Of a stretch of DNA of 64,000 nucleotides, positions 44,919-56,661 are shown piece by piece. The stretch spans positions 4,278,001-4,342,000 of the forward strand of contig JAWZSP010000004.1 of assembly GCA_034401135.1 (NCBI GenBank). Direction: 5' to 3'. Source of the DNA: Volutella citrinella (taxonomy: Eukaryota > Ascomycota > Sordariomycetes > Hypocreales > Nectriaceae). The notes below the pieces were generated by a model. That model was not told the origin of the DNA, did not search any database, and saw only the letters and a list, made by a program, of their open reading frames with translations. The position numbers and the translations under genes were made by a program. The first letter of the stretch is position 1, and each line of letters begins with the position of its first letter.

Positions 44919-47900
44919 CTAGTCATCGTCATCATCCGCATACCGTGGTCCACTTGCTGCAGGGGTCTCGGGCGCACCCCCATAGGCAGCCGGTGTGGGA
45001 GCGCTGCCGTATGCCGCGGGCGTGGGGGCGCCATAGTATCCGCTCGCGAATCCGCTGGCCGCAGGCGTGGGAGCCCCTGCTGCAGGAGTGGGTGCTGAAT
45101 CGGCTCCCCATCCGCCTTGCCAACCACCGGGCGTGGGCGCAGCTGCGGGCGTCGGGGCAGAGTATCCGGCGCCGGGTGAGGGCGCGTTCAGGGCACCGGG
45201 AGTGGGTGCACCCAGCATGGCGCCGCCCGGAGTAGGAGCATCAGCCGCAGGCGTGTAGCCCCAGCCCTCGTTACCGCTGGCCCCAGGAGTAGGGGCAGAG
45301 GCTCCCCAGGCGGGGGTCTTGGAGCCAGCACCCCAACTGTCGCCGCCGCCGTACGCAGGAGTTCGCGAGCCAGCACCGAAAGCATCGCCGGGGGCAGGTG
45401 TTCGAGCACCTGACTGCCAGGCAGGCGTTCGTGATCCAGAGCCGTATGCTGTGCGGCTGCCATCGTAGGGGTTGACTGTCCGTGAGCCGTCGGCCCAGGC
45501 GGGCGTGCGAGCTCCAGACATGTCTTGGGCCTTCCACGCAGGTGTTCGGCCACCAGCAGCGGGCGCTGGTACTGTCAGCATGTAAATTAAAAGATGAGTA
45601 GTTGGTAAAACTTACTGCGTGATCCCCAGGCAGGAACACGATCCGATCCACCAGCCCCAGAGGGCGTCCTGGAACCTCCTTGCCAGCCAGGAACTCTGTC
45701 CGAGCCGCCGCGTCCAAAGCCTCCGTGACCACCACGGCCACCTCTGCTATTAATGTCAATAGTGGCACCCGTGGTCTTGTTCTTAAAGTTCAGGCAGTCG
45801 CGAGGCACTGTGATGGTCTTGCTCTTTGTGTGAAGCTCGACTCGGGCGTGGGTGTCTGTAGTATCTTTGACAATACCCAAGAGACCCTTGTAAGCGCCCT
45901 TCTTGATGATGACAGTCTGATCAATGGCCTTGTCTCGGCCAAACGTCTTCATCGGCTGCTGGGGCTTGTTCTCCGCACCGTTCTTGTGGATCTTGAGTGC
46001 CGGATTCATGGCATTCAGATCCGGTCCGGATGAGGCAGCATTGACTCGGCCTCCCTTGGCTGCAATGGTGTTAACCATGCTGGCCTTGGTCACAAACACA
46101 CCCGCGTTCTCGGTAGTGTCGTTGGTGTGTAGGAAGACGTATGAACGGTGGATGTGGATAATCTTTCCCTGGCGTTGCTGACCCGTAAACTCCTTGACAA
46201 CGTCTTCCAGGCGGATTTCGGAGCCATTGCGGTCAGCTGCCACGGCCTGCTTTCGCTTGGGCAGCTTGTTTGCAATCTGCGAGGGCATCACCTGCCGGGT
46301 ATCGCCAAACTGGTCCAGGACGACAAGCGACTCCCTGTCCACCTTGACAATACATCCGACAGTGGTGGGGTCCAACTGAACAAGGTCGTGTAGTGAGTAT
46401 TGGCCCAGAGAGCCCTGGCCACCCATATCACTGGCCTCGCGCAAGTCCTTGCTGAAGACTGTGACTTCGGTGTTGGTCTGATCGGTCAACAGAGTGACTC
46501 GATCCTCGGAGATCTTGACAACCATTCCGACCTCGTCACGGAATCGGCTGCCGCCAATGACCTTGACGTGATCACCAACACGGAATCGCTTGCGAAGTCC
46601 CTTGATGGGCACCTCGATAGTCTGGCCAGCCAAATCACCCTCAGTGACGGACATGGTGACAATATCACCTTGAACACTCGTCGCCTTTCCAACCACGCCC
46701 TTTTGCTCTCCAGCGTAGACCTCAATAACATCACCGGGCAGGTATGTGACCAGGGTGTTGCTGTCCTTCAAGCTGGCAGCAAGAGCCTTAAGGTCAAGGT
46801 TCTCAGTTCCATCCTCGGCGTTAGATGCAAATCGAGTAACCTCTTCCAGAGTAGGGTTGACGTCGGTAACGGTGAGCTGCTGGATCTTAATGTCCTTCAC
46901 CTGGAAGCCGTTCTCGAACTCTTCGCCCATGTATGTGAAGACATTGGCCGAGCCTTGGATGTGGCGCGGGTGACGCTTGCGGGCTTCAATCTCGCTGAAG
47001 AGTCGCTGGGGCGGCCTGGGGCCAGCAGCGCCGAATGGTCGCTTGCGCTTTCCATCGGCCGTGACGGGGGCGAGGGCATCGTCTCGCATGCCGTAGTCCA
47101 GTCTAGGAATGAATCGGACACGGGCCTCCAGGCCGTTCTCCGTCACGTCAAGGACCTGGGCCAGATCGCCGCTGTGCTTCATAGGCCGTCGCAGACGGAC
47201 CCAGGCTCCAGGTTCCAGGCTAGGTGTCTTGGTGACGCGCAGCAGTTCGGGCATATCCTTGATCTCGACAAGAATCATCTTGGAGTGTGGGTAGACGTTC
47301 ATCATGTTGTCGAGGGCCTTAAGAATGTCTGTTTGTCGCTGGGCTTCGACGTAGATGAATCCCTTCATGACCGAGGTGGGGCCTCCACGCTCAAAGGCGG
47401 CGGTGATAGCCAGCTCGTCCTTTGTTCCGGCTCGCTCCTCAATGCGCTTCATGATGGAGAAGACAACTTCGCGCTCCTTGCCTTCCTTACAACGGACAGC
47501 CCAGATGCTAGGGTCATCAACGCTAGGAAGCAGGAGGCGCTTGGGGACGATAGCTGCATCGCCAAAGCCCTTAGCAGCTCTTCGGTTACCGTATCGCTGG
47601 CGCAAGATCTCTGCCTGCTTCTCGGCATCCATATTGGCAGCCATGTCACGTTGACGGTCGAGTTCTCGGTGGCGTCGGTCGTCGTCGAGTCGTCGGCTAT
47701 CGACACCATCATCGGGCTCTGCGTGGTCGATGAAGTCGCCAATCTCTTCGCCCTCACCCTCCTCTTCAGCTTCGGCTTCATCCTCGTCGACATCGGCTTC
47801 GAGATCGAAGAAGGCCGCTCTTCTATCGCGGCGACGCTTCCTTCGATGGCCCTGTGTACGCTGGGGTCAATCGCGCTGCGCAGCGAGCAAAGCCGGGCAG

Positions 47901-48243
47901 GGGCAGGTTCTGGGCGCAAACTCACCTGCTGAACATCCTCATCCTCATCATCCTCTTCGTCGTCTTCTTCGTCGTCATCATCGTCATTTCGCCTGCGAGG
48001 TACATCCTCCTCGTCTTCTTCATCATCTTCTTCATCCTCATCGTCGTTGTCTCGTCGAGATTTGGATGGGCGAGCGTCATCGTCAGCATCGGCTCGTTGA
48101 GGGCTACTATCGCGAGCTTCAGATCTCAGCTGCTGATCAGCATCGTTGTCCCCCTGCTCCTCGTCTGACAAGTCGGCGGGAGCCGGGTTGAAATCCTCCT
48201 CGTCCTCGGAATCATCGTAGCGCTGGTGGTCCTGCGATGCCAT
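44919..48243 (-). CDS. spt5: Transcription elongation factor Spt5
   Basis: Three exons (48243-47926, 47851-45616, 45571-44919; introns of 74 and 44 nt) give 1,068 aa, normal for fungal Spt5. The N-terminal 180 residues are strongly acidic (runs of D and E). The NGN domain follows ([20 protein letters not shown]), then a series of KOW repeats; [20 protein letters not shown] and [20 protein letters not shown] are two of them. The C-terminal repeat region, about residues 850-1060, begins with RG-rich sequence and contains many short units built on R/K-T-P-A-W and later A-P-T-P-G/A, ending in five Asp residues. Spt5 with Spt4 clamps RNA polymerase II and promotes elongation; the repeats are phosphorylated in known systems. 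An essential nuclear gene, so a good anchor for synteny. Confidence 0.97.
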
Positions 48244-48966
48244 GGTGTCTGGATCTGGCGACGTCGCGCAGGTCAGCCGGAAGCCAATGGGGCCAGCAGC
48301 GTAAGGCGTCAGAGTATTCGGGAGAGAAGTGAGATGCCGGAGGGGAAAGCGATGGTCGAGGCAACGGGGGGGCTGATGTATTTAAGTGAACCGCGTTCAC
48401 AGACGACTGGACAAAGGCAGGCGCAGGCTGGGCGTGTCTGGCTAAAGTTTCCAGTGCCAGCGCCAGAGCTGTCGCTGGGTCGGATTATCTGGCGGGCCGG
48501 CCCACTTTTTGCGTGAATCCCTGCAGGCTGACCCGTCCCGCCAACAGCCCAACGGCAACCCCAGCATTTCAAACTCTAGGGTAGTGAGTTTGCTTCTGTA
48601 CAGATGTGCAGACAGTAAGTAGATTGTCGGGTTGAGCATTGTCAACAGGGTGTTTGAAGCCTATTGTCTTCTTGTTGGGGAGATGGGATGCCTGAAGAGA
48701 TCCCTCTAGGCGCAGCCACGACTTGGTTAGTGCGACTCTCCGCCAATCTTGCCCAGACTTGTCTCGGCAATTGGAGAGGGGAACCTCGTGCCCCGGCTCC
48801 TCGGTGTTTGTCATTGTAGTCTTATTGACCATCACCAGGTCGTTCAGATGATGCTCTACTTTTAACCTTGTAAATAATAGACACCTCTTTGTTAACCAAG
48901 CATTTTCTAGGCGACTCCCAAGCAAGCAGGCCCAATACCGTCCTTTGACACCCAACCTCGGCAACA
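48244..48966. other. Divergent promoter region of Spt5 and the quinone oxidoreductase
   Basis: 723 bp shared between two divergent genes. Nothing distinctive seen by eye. Confidence 0.5.
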
Positions 48967-50115
48967 ATGTCCATGAAGGCCGTCGTCATCCACGAGTTCT
49001 GCGAATCTATCAACGCCATCAATGTTTCAAAGACTCCCAAACCAGAGCCCAAGACAGACCAGATCCTCGTCAAAGTTGTAGCAGCCGGGGTCAATTTTGT
49101 AGATATCCTATACGTATGTCTAGACACACACGGCCTTGCAACACACCAACGAGGAGGCTAACTCTCACGTTCCAGGCCCAAGGTAAACACCAGAACAACA
49201 AATCACTGGTTCGTCCGCCCTTCACACTGGGACTAGAGTTTGCGGGCACAGTTGTCCAAGCACCTGCCAACTCCACCTTCAAATCCGGCGATGCTGTCTT
49301 TGGCGCTGCCTCCGGCTGCTACGCCGAGTACCTAGCCGTCGCCGACGACCCGTCGGCCATTAAAAAGATCCCGTCCTCGTGGAGCTTCGCTAACGCAGCT
49401 ACCCTCGGCGCAACCCTGCCTGTGGCCTACGGCGCGCTCGTCCTTTGCGCCAACATCAAACCAGGCGAGACGGTCCTTGTGCATTCCGCAGCGGGAGGTC
49501 TGGGCGTCATGGCCACCCAGGTTGCCGTCCAACTCGGGTGTCGGGTGATTGGGACTGCAGGAAACGCACGCAAGTGCGCTTATGCCGAGAGTTTCGGTGC
49601 CAGCAAGTGTATCGACTATTCGCAGGGCAACTGGTGGGATCGGGTCCTCGAGGAGACGAATGGCCAAGGCGTTGACGTGGTGTACGATCCCGTGGGACTC
49701 GTCGATCGCAGCTTGAAGTGCATCAAGCACAGAGCTAGAATCGTCATCGTCGGCTTTGCGGGCCGGGGCGGCAACATGGAGCACATTGCCATGAATAGGT
49801 TGTTGTTGAAGCAGGCGACAATGGTCGGATACGTATGTCTAAAAGTCCTTGATTCCTTTGGGCAAGTTGCAGATTTCTGACCGATTGGTGTAGCGCTATG
49901 GCGAATCCCTTCGTCGATACCCGGAGGAGGGAGACCAGATATGGCGACAGCTTCAGCCTCTATTAGAGAGCGGCCAGATCCGCCCAGCCGTGTCCCAGTA
50001 CTATGAAGGGTTGAGCAGTGTCCCGCAAGCGTTGGAGGATCTTTCATGTCGCAGAATATCGGGAAAAGCAGTAATCCAGATCTGCTCGTCTGCGGAAACA
50101 GGACCAAAGCTGTGA
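48967..50115 (+). CDS. Zinc-independent quinone oxidoreductase (MDR family)
   Basis: Three exons (48967-49113, 49176-49832, 49894-50115) joined in phase give 341 aa. The N-terminal GroES-like fold has KAVVIHEF and VVAAGVNFVDILY, and lacks the zinc-ligand Cys and the structural Cys lobe of alcohol dehydrogenases. The cofactor fold has VLVHSAAGGLGVMATQVA, the AAGGVG-type NADPH motif of quinone oxidoreductases, preceded by ATLPVAYGAL. The final exon carries the conserved end of the family (SGQIRPAVSQYYEGLSSVPQ). Family members reduce quinones, enones or nitro compounds in the cytosol or mitochondria. Both introns begin GTATGT. It is divergent from spt5 with 723 bp between. Confidence 0.92.
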
Positions 50116-50721
50116 TACCGGAAGAGCAAGCCAATGACAAATCACGGTCAATATTTTATGCAGTGGTTTTCTCCCATACTGATGCCTATCCGGTACAAAG
50201 AAAAAAGTGGCCATTGTGAGCCGTAGCGTCGCATACAGTCCCCTTTCTAACTGAACTTTTCTCATAGGGACAAAAAGCGTAAAAGGGCGGCCTCTAAGGC
50301 CACCGTCGAACAGAAACCAACTTGCGACAGAGGAGAAAGCATGGGGTCTCCCGTGAGACACACGACTGGACGCCAGCCCCAGCAGGCTTTCGATGTGTGT
50401 GAAGCGGCAGAATATGCCGTCACGACATGTGTTAAGTCGTCATCGCAGTGTTGTGGCTGCCCTCCAGTCGAGTTCCTAGACTCACCAGCGTCCTGAGTAT
50501 CGTCGTGATGAGTTGTCATATATGCTAGCATGGCTGTAGCTAGCTGCTTCGCTTCATAATGCCGCAGCGGCGCCTCCCACCAAAACTCCGCGCTACACAC
50601 AATGCATAACTCGGACTTGGCCTATTCCCACATGATCTATAGTACGGAAGCCAAAAGCCGCCCTAGTAATGTCGTCCCGACATGTAACAACGACAAAAAT
50701 CCATTGAACAGTCTCCGGCTA
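50116..50721. other. Convergent spacer, no gene seen
   Basis: 606 bp between inward-facing 3' ends. No coding signal. Confidence 0.5.
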
Positions 50722-52707
50722 TCACATCACTCTTGTTCCCCAAACGCCCCTTCCGGCGCTCACTCCAAGCCACTCCCCGCACTCAGGGTTCGTAATATGG
50801 GGCACCCAGCCCAAGTTTCCAACCTCGTAGTCGCATTGCCAGCTGGCCACGGGGTTCCGGCTGTTGTCCTGCTGAGGTGCACCGTTCAAGGGAGGGGCGC
50901 TCATGGAGGAGCTGGAGTTAAGAAGATCCCAAAGGAGAACCTGGCTGTCATCGCCGCCAGAAGCGAGAGTGCCTCGGCGAAGAGGAGACCACTCGATGCA
51001 GTTGACAGCACCGCCGTGACCGCGGAGCTCCAGCAGGGCCTGTCCGGGCTGTCGTACATCCAAGATGCGGATAATGTTTGAGTCTTGGGCGAACGTGGCG
51101 AGGAGGTGGGTATCATGGGGAGAAGTGGCGAGCCGTAGCAGCGGCGGGGCGTTGGACATGGTTTGTTGGGCGAGGGTCGGGCTGATGCGACCACCGTTGG
51201 CATCTAGAAGGGGAAAAGTCAATATTCGTATTCACCAGGCTGGCTGACAGTGCACAACTCACCTCGTTCCTCCTTTCCGGTCGGCTCATAGATGATGGTG
51301 GAGTGTTCGAGGCTTCGGAGGTCAAACATGCGCACACTGCCATCCTGTCCACAGCTCACGAAGACATCAATGCTCTTGGCACAGAACCTGACATCGTAGA
51401 CTTCCTTGTCGTGGGCAATGAGCTGCGTCTTGGCGGTCAAAGACGGGATATCCCAGATGGTACATGTGGTATCAATACTGGAAGTAATGATTAGGCTCGG
51501 CGAGACGGTGTTCCAGTCGAGCGAGGTGAGCGGGGCTGTGTGGTCTGGAGTCTTGGAGTTCGAGAGGAGCGCGAGCGGGGTCAGTTTCGTCACGGCGGGA
51601 TCGCGGGCACTGCGGGTGATTGTGTTGCTTGGCGTGGCTGGGGTCTCGTTCGGAAGAGACCATAGTCGCAGGTGATCGCCGGAGGTGGCCAAGAGATCGG
51701 TTGACTGCTTCTGAGAGGATGGAGGTTCCCAGAGGAGACGGGTGACAGGGTATGAATGCGTGGCTTCGGCAACCTTTGTGAATTCGAGGCTGTACTTGGA
51801 CGAGCCTGGGGTGTAGACGTCTTGCGGAGTGGGCGTGAGCTGGCTGTCGAGGATTTGGATCTACAGGTGTCAGCGGGTCGTCGAGAACGGATATCAGTCA
51901 GTGACAGTGGTGCCATACAAAGTTGTGACCATCCTCCAAGTAGCTGCCGACCGCCAATTTGCCGGCGCTGTTCCCTTGAGGCTGCCACTTGCACCAGTCG
52001 AAGGCGTAGATGGGCCACGGAGCGAGATAGTTGCTGGTGCCAGGTTGCGCATTGGCGGCGTCGTATCCTGGAGTGCCATCCGACATGCTCGAGTCGGCTC
52101 GGGGACGAATATCAGCCAGGCCTAGCGGGGTATTCGAGATATTGCGCTGGCCCGGAGCGTTGTACTTGGGATCGGTGGGCGACATGAGCTGAGAGGCGCT
52201 GTTGGGCGTGGTGGGCGTGTAGGCGTGGTAGCTGGAGGAGCCCTCGTAAGCAGCGGCTGGGCTGGAGCGGGAGTAGTTGTGAGACATGGTCAGGGCAGGC
52301 TTGGAGGGGCCGGCCGACGTGTAATCGGGCGCGTTCTGGGAGTGGTGATGAGAAGCGGCGGAGGAGGAGCCCGAGGCAGGCGGCTGTTGCATCGTGGAGA
52401 GGCTGGGCGAAACGGGAGCGCGTGCGGGCAGGCCACCAGCGGGCTGGAGCACGTTGGGCACCGAGGAGTTTGAGATGGGCGACTGGTGCTGCTGGTAAGA
52501 GGCCGTAGCTGGGGGATGGCCCGGCGACGCCTGGACCTTGATCTGAGGCGTGTATTCGTACTCTTGCGGTGACATGCTCATTGGCACGGCAGGCTGGCCG
52601 GAGGTCGACAGGTGCAGCTCGTCATGTTGCGAGGGGATGGTCCCCGAGCTGGTTGGCGGATGGGGTTGGCGCTGCTGTGAGGGAGAGAAGGCCTGTGATT
52701 GGCTCAT
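50722..52707 (-). CDS. WD40 repeat protein of the DCAF7/TTG1 family
   Basis: Three exons (52707-51919, 51860-51263, 51203-50722; introns of 58 and 59 nt) give 622 aa. The first 220 residues are low-complexity, rich in Ser, Pro, Gln and Ala. The WD40 domain begins near residue 235 with the family hallmark WPIYAFDWCKW followed by KLAVGSYLEDGHNF. Repeat endings include LLATSGDHLRLWSL, SSIDTTCTIWDI, SCGQDGSVRMFDLR and SGGDDSQVLLWDL. Human DCAF7, plant TTG1 and yeast YPL247C are scaffold proteins of this family, linking kinases and transcription regulators. The long disordered N-terminus is an addition relative to animal and plant members. The cellular partner is not known from sequence. Confidence 0.9.
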
Positions 52708-54091
52708 TTTGGCGGGTTGAAGGGGGGCTCAAGGTTGCGACGAAGACGGGGGTGGTTTAGGGCCGTGCAGGCGCAGAGGCAGAATGAGCGCTGTGGCAGA
52801 CGGGCAGAAACTAGAAGCTGACGGCCCAGGATGGGCACCGGCCGGCGACGGGGATGCGGGACGGCGAGATGGCGCGTGGGCGGCGCGGTCGGGCACGGGT
52901 TCGGATGCTCTAGGAGGGATGCGAGACAGGACCAGCCGGAGGGCGAGTCAAATGAGTGAGTGAGAGTGTGAGTAATAATGGGAAAAGGACTGCGTGTCGC
53001 AACGGCGGCGGGGCGAAGGGGTGTTGTGGCGGGCAGGCGGGGGAGCAAAATATAGCCCAGACGGCTCTAGTAAGTCCCTTGTGAATGGAAGCGAAGGAGG
53101 GAGAGGATCAGAAGGCGAGTCGGGCGGCGGCAGATTCGAGGACGGGCTATTGTCTGATAGCCTGATTCATTGGCGTCGTTGTGGCGGCTGATGGGCGCTG
53201 GAGACGAGTCTGGGTTCTGTAGTGGGCACCTGGCTGTAGTCGCCGCTGTGCTGTAGTGAGTGCCGAGGAATTAGTTGTGGTCGCGTGGGCGGCTGCACCC
53301 GCTTGTTCCACTGCTGCTACTGAGGCGATGGCCTCATTCCCAGAGGAAGGCAGCAGGGCGGGAGGAAGGAGAGGGGGGGAAGGCGCGCGAAAAGAATGCT
53401 GATGAAGCAAAACAGAGGGAAAAGAAAGAGACGGGCAGGTTTGTTGTCGGAGGAGAGTCTCGCAGTCACACGACTGCATTGCACAGTGTCGTGCTGTGGC
53501 CGTGACGCGCAAGCTGGAGGGGAAGGAGCGCCGGAGTTTTGCATTGGTGGCAGGCCGTTGGCTGCTGGCGGGCACCCGGCGGGTTCATCAATCAGCCCCA
53601 GAATTATGCGCAGGAGGTGCTGGATGCATTCGCCAAACCAAACCCCTGGGTTGGATAAAGTCTCTCCTAATAAGTTAGATGGGCTGCAGTGGGACCACGT
53701 ACGACGTCCAAAAAGGTGTCCATGTTACAGGCCCAGGTGAAGTTTCCTGTATGCACCCTGAGGGGCCAAATACAGCTAGAGCTGGACTTATTGTAAATAT
53801 AGTTACAGGTTAGAGGTTGAGGCAAAGTATGATGCATGCCGTGGCCACGATCTCCCAGTTGAGGAACTTGCTCTGCCAAAGCCATTCAGATTGATGTTGC
53901 TCCATCGCGCAGCGTAGCGACTTTGGCATGGATGCTGTTGAGTTAATGATCCCTATTAGCGCCCAAGCCTACCTCATTTCTTTACCATGATCCCACATCA
54001 TTCCCCTGGGCCGTGATGACCTAGTGGGCGAGGAGAGCATCGCCTTTTATAGCAATCTAATCGACAGACTATTGGCCGGCGCAACCAAGCC
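52708..54091. other. Long upstream region of the WD40 gene
   Basis: About 1.4 kb. The first 850 bp are purine-rich on the plus strand (pyrimidine-rich on the minus strand, the WD40 sense strand), as expected for a long 5' leader and promoter. Open frames there change frame repeatedly. No gene called. Confidence 0.45.
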
Positions 54092-54364
54092 ATGTATCAA
54101 GTTGGATCACTTATTAGTAGGATCAAGCTCGTCCTATGTGGCGGGTTCAACCTGTTCCTCATCACCAACGAGCCAGACACGATTTCTATTTTTGGACACC
54201 TCAATGGAACAATTGCCCTTCGGCACCGGGCCGTGGACGGCTACGATACCAAGCACGAGGTGTGGCGCGATGGCCACACACTCATTTTCTGGGCCAAGTC
54301 GCATACGGATGACTTCAAGCCAAAGGAGAAATACTTGGCCATTGGGTCTACCAAGTCAACCCAG
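54092..54364 (+). pseudogene. Coding-like exon fragment of unknown gene
   Basis: The plus-strand frame from 54092 has strong C/G third-position bias over about 70 codons (from NLFLITNEPDTISIFGHLNG to YLAIGSTKSTQ). It ends at a consensus-like donor CAG/GTGAGG at 54364/54365. Upstream residues fit coding less well and no signal peptide or good start context is visible. It probably represents one exon of a decayed or incompletely recognised gene together with the repeat at 54506-54756. I recognise no domain. It could still be a functional exon of a gene I failed to assemble. Confidence 0.4.
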
Positions 54365-54505
54365 GTGAGGATCAAACGGACCGTGTATACGTACTCCGTA
54401 CTCTGTACTCGAGATGTGATGTTGTGATGTCGACTGTGCCCCCAAGCCTTCTGTTGCAATGGTGGCTGAATTGTCGCGTCAAAGACGGCAACGATGGGAG
54501 CCTGA

Positions 54506-54756
54506 GGCAACGACGGGAGCCCGGAACTTACTACACCGCCTGCCGCATCCGGAACGAAGCATGTGCCCGCGTAACCAAGCCGTTGCTCTACCAAACGGCC
54601 CATGGAAAAAGCGTCGAACTCATATGGCCGGGCAACGACGGGAGTGGAACTCACTACACCGCCTGCCGTATCCGGAACGAAGCATGTGCCCGAGTAACCA
54701 AGCCGTTGCTCTACCAACCAACGGCCCATTGAAAAAGCGTCGAACTCATATGGCCG
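54506..54756 (+). repeat. Tandem direct repeat, two 41-codon units in one frame
   Basis: Two adjacent copies (about 54506-54630 and 54631-54756) are nearly identical. The body period is 123 bp, so both copies read in the same plus-strand frame as YTACRIRNEACARVTKPLLY. Unit 2 differs by a few substitutions, a small insertion (QPTAH versus QTAH) and a stop TGA where unit 1 has GGA. A duplicated, frame-preserving unit with later decay suggests a former repeat-containing protein. Confidence 0.65.
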
Positions 54757-55115
54757 TTTCCCAGGATTCTTTGATCTCTAAAAACTTTGAACTGTCTGCT
54801 TTGCTAGAAGGGCATCCAGCCTTGCTAGGTAGCATGGCCTCTCATCGAGAAGCACAAAGGACAGCAGAAACCACCCGAAAACCACCCGGGCTGCGGAACT
54901 TGTTCCGTGGCAAATGCACAATCGTCTTACAACTAGGGGAAAGGTTGCGCATCACGAACCATTCTCTGGTCTGCAGGATTTGACGAGAGCACGCGGAATT
55001 CGAATGCATAGTCTGTCGATTCCAAGCTACTGTAATCAAAACGCTAGAAACGTTTCTATTTGCAACACCTAGTCTCCAATCTGTAGACGAAGTATTTCCC
55101 ATCTCCCAGCCGCGT
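54757..55115. other. Spacer, no gene seen
   Basis: 359 bp between the repeat and the 3' end of the small membrane-protein gene. No coding signal. Confidence 0.45.
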
Positions 55116-55551
55116 TTACATGGTGCATGACCTCCTAGGCCCCAGGTCACTGGCCGTTGTGTATTGGAGTGGGGGGGCACCAGGCGAGGAGCTTCGGCCG
55201 AGGAAAGCCATAGGCACAATTGAGTACCGTGGCGCATTTAGCGACGGAGGAGAATGGGGATCGCGATGTAGCACCAGTCCCGGTTCGACATCCATCGGGG
55301 CGTGGTGGGCAATGGGATCGTCACCTAGAGAAGGAGAGCATGGGTGTCAATCATAATGTACATCGAGACGAATGTGCGCGCCATGAGTCGCCGAGTTGCA
55401 AAAGGAGGATAAAAGTTTAATTTGATATAAGAAAGCACTCACGAGACTTGTGTCGAGTCTTGCGCCAAAGTTGGACCAGCGCGACCGCCGTGGTGGGGAG
55501 GGCAATCAAGATACCGCAGAGTGCGATGATGGCCTCTGTAGGTAGTGCCAT
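55116..55551 (-). CDS. Small single-pass membrane protein, 105 aa
   Basis: Two exons (55551-55443, 55324-55116) with a 118-nt intron (GTGAGT donor, pyrimidine-rich CTAG acceptor) give 105 aa. Residues 1-30 contain one uninterrupted helix (AIIALCGILIALPTTAVALV) followed by a basic stop-transfer segment WRKTRHKSR. This implies type III topology with a cytosolic tail of about 70 residues. The tail is rich in Pro and Ser and ends RRSCTM. Third-position C/G bias is strong and phase is preserved across the splice. No family is recognised; similar tiny fungal membrane proteins are common and uncharacterised. It is short enough to be missed by automatic gene calling. Confidence 0.65.
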
Positions 55552-56661
55552 GAAACCGCAGGCCAGCCGCTAGGAAGCGGAAGCACTTTGGGTGATGTTT
55601 CTCAAGCCCCAGTAGGTAAGCAAGAAATGATGAGATAGAATAGAACCGATTATGTCACAAGGTTTCGTTTGTACTTCCTGTTGTAATAATGTTGGTTGGT
55701 AGCTTTACGTCGTGTTTGAGTGAAGAGTAAGTCGTAGAATCCGGGGGTCCTGTTCTTAGCGGCGGCTGGGCGATTTTCGATCAAGTCTTGTCTGGCGCTA
55801 AAATGCAGCTCACGGATCGTGGCGGTGAGGGACATTCTGCCAGGCATCCCCCTCTATTTCTTTAGGGGCGATAGTGGCTGTCAAGGATACTTTAGCGGCT
55901 CTTATGTCCTATATTTATAAAGGCTCCTCCGTAGTTTAGCTAGCTTCGGGCATTGAATGCCACCAAGAAGACAACCTAAAATAAACAGTGCGGGACAGTC
56001 GCATCGCACAGTTAAATCACACCGTAACCTGGATTGAGGCATGGGACTTCTGCTCACGACCTCTCTTTTGATGGTGACGAATAGCCTCGCTTCCTACTTC
56101 CCGTTGTTCCATTTGGTCGCAGCACTGTAGATGGCCTCAATTCGGCATCACCGTTAATAGAGGGGATACCGGGGAAGGGTGCGCAATCGTCGACGCTCGG
56201 GGATTTGGTTTCCCAGGTAAGGAACTACAATTGCGCCAGGTCATCATAGTGAAGGACTACCATCCTATTCTGCATGCCTTCCTTGTCGGCTTTATCTTCT
56301 TAGTCAAGGCTCCCTGCTGAGTTGACAGCCCCCCAAGGAGATATGAAACTACCTACCTCAGCATAAGAACACTACCCGGGTCCTCGATCCTTTTGCTCTT
56401 TGCTGCGGTTCACAATTTAGAACATGCCTCCATGGAGGCAATGACGGCTCAAGTGGGCAGATATATCGATATCACCGGCACAGAAGAATCAGTAGACAGA
56501 TTACGTCGAGTCAGGCTAGAGGTTTATACAATATCATCACGGCTGGTCATTTCTGTCATGCTAGGTGAAGACAATGTTCAAACAGTTGGATAGATTTACT
56601 TGATGTTTTCTCCTCGACCGCGAAATCAGAGCAGATGTCTCATTTGTGTACGAGTCTGCAG
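55552..56661. other. Intergenic, no gene supported
   Basis: About 1.1 kb. It contains a TATAAAGG at about 55915 (plus strand) and a 29-codon hydrophobic frame at 56041-56130, too little to call. The rest shows no coding bias. Confidence 0.45.

Noticed and set aside
46400..47932. 510-codon open frame antisense to spt5 (plus strand)
   Set aside because: It mirrors the codon bias of spt5; the sense frame has NGN and KOW domains and proper splicing, and the antisense frame has no domain.
56041..56130. 29-codon hydrophobic frame starting MGLLLTTSLL
   Set aside because: A TATA-like element lies about 130 bp upstream, but the frame stops quickly and no convincing downstream exon was found.
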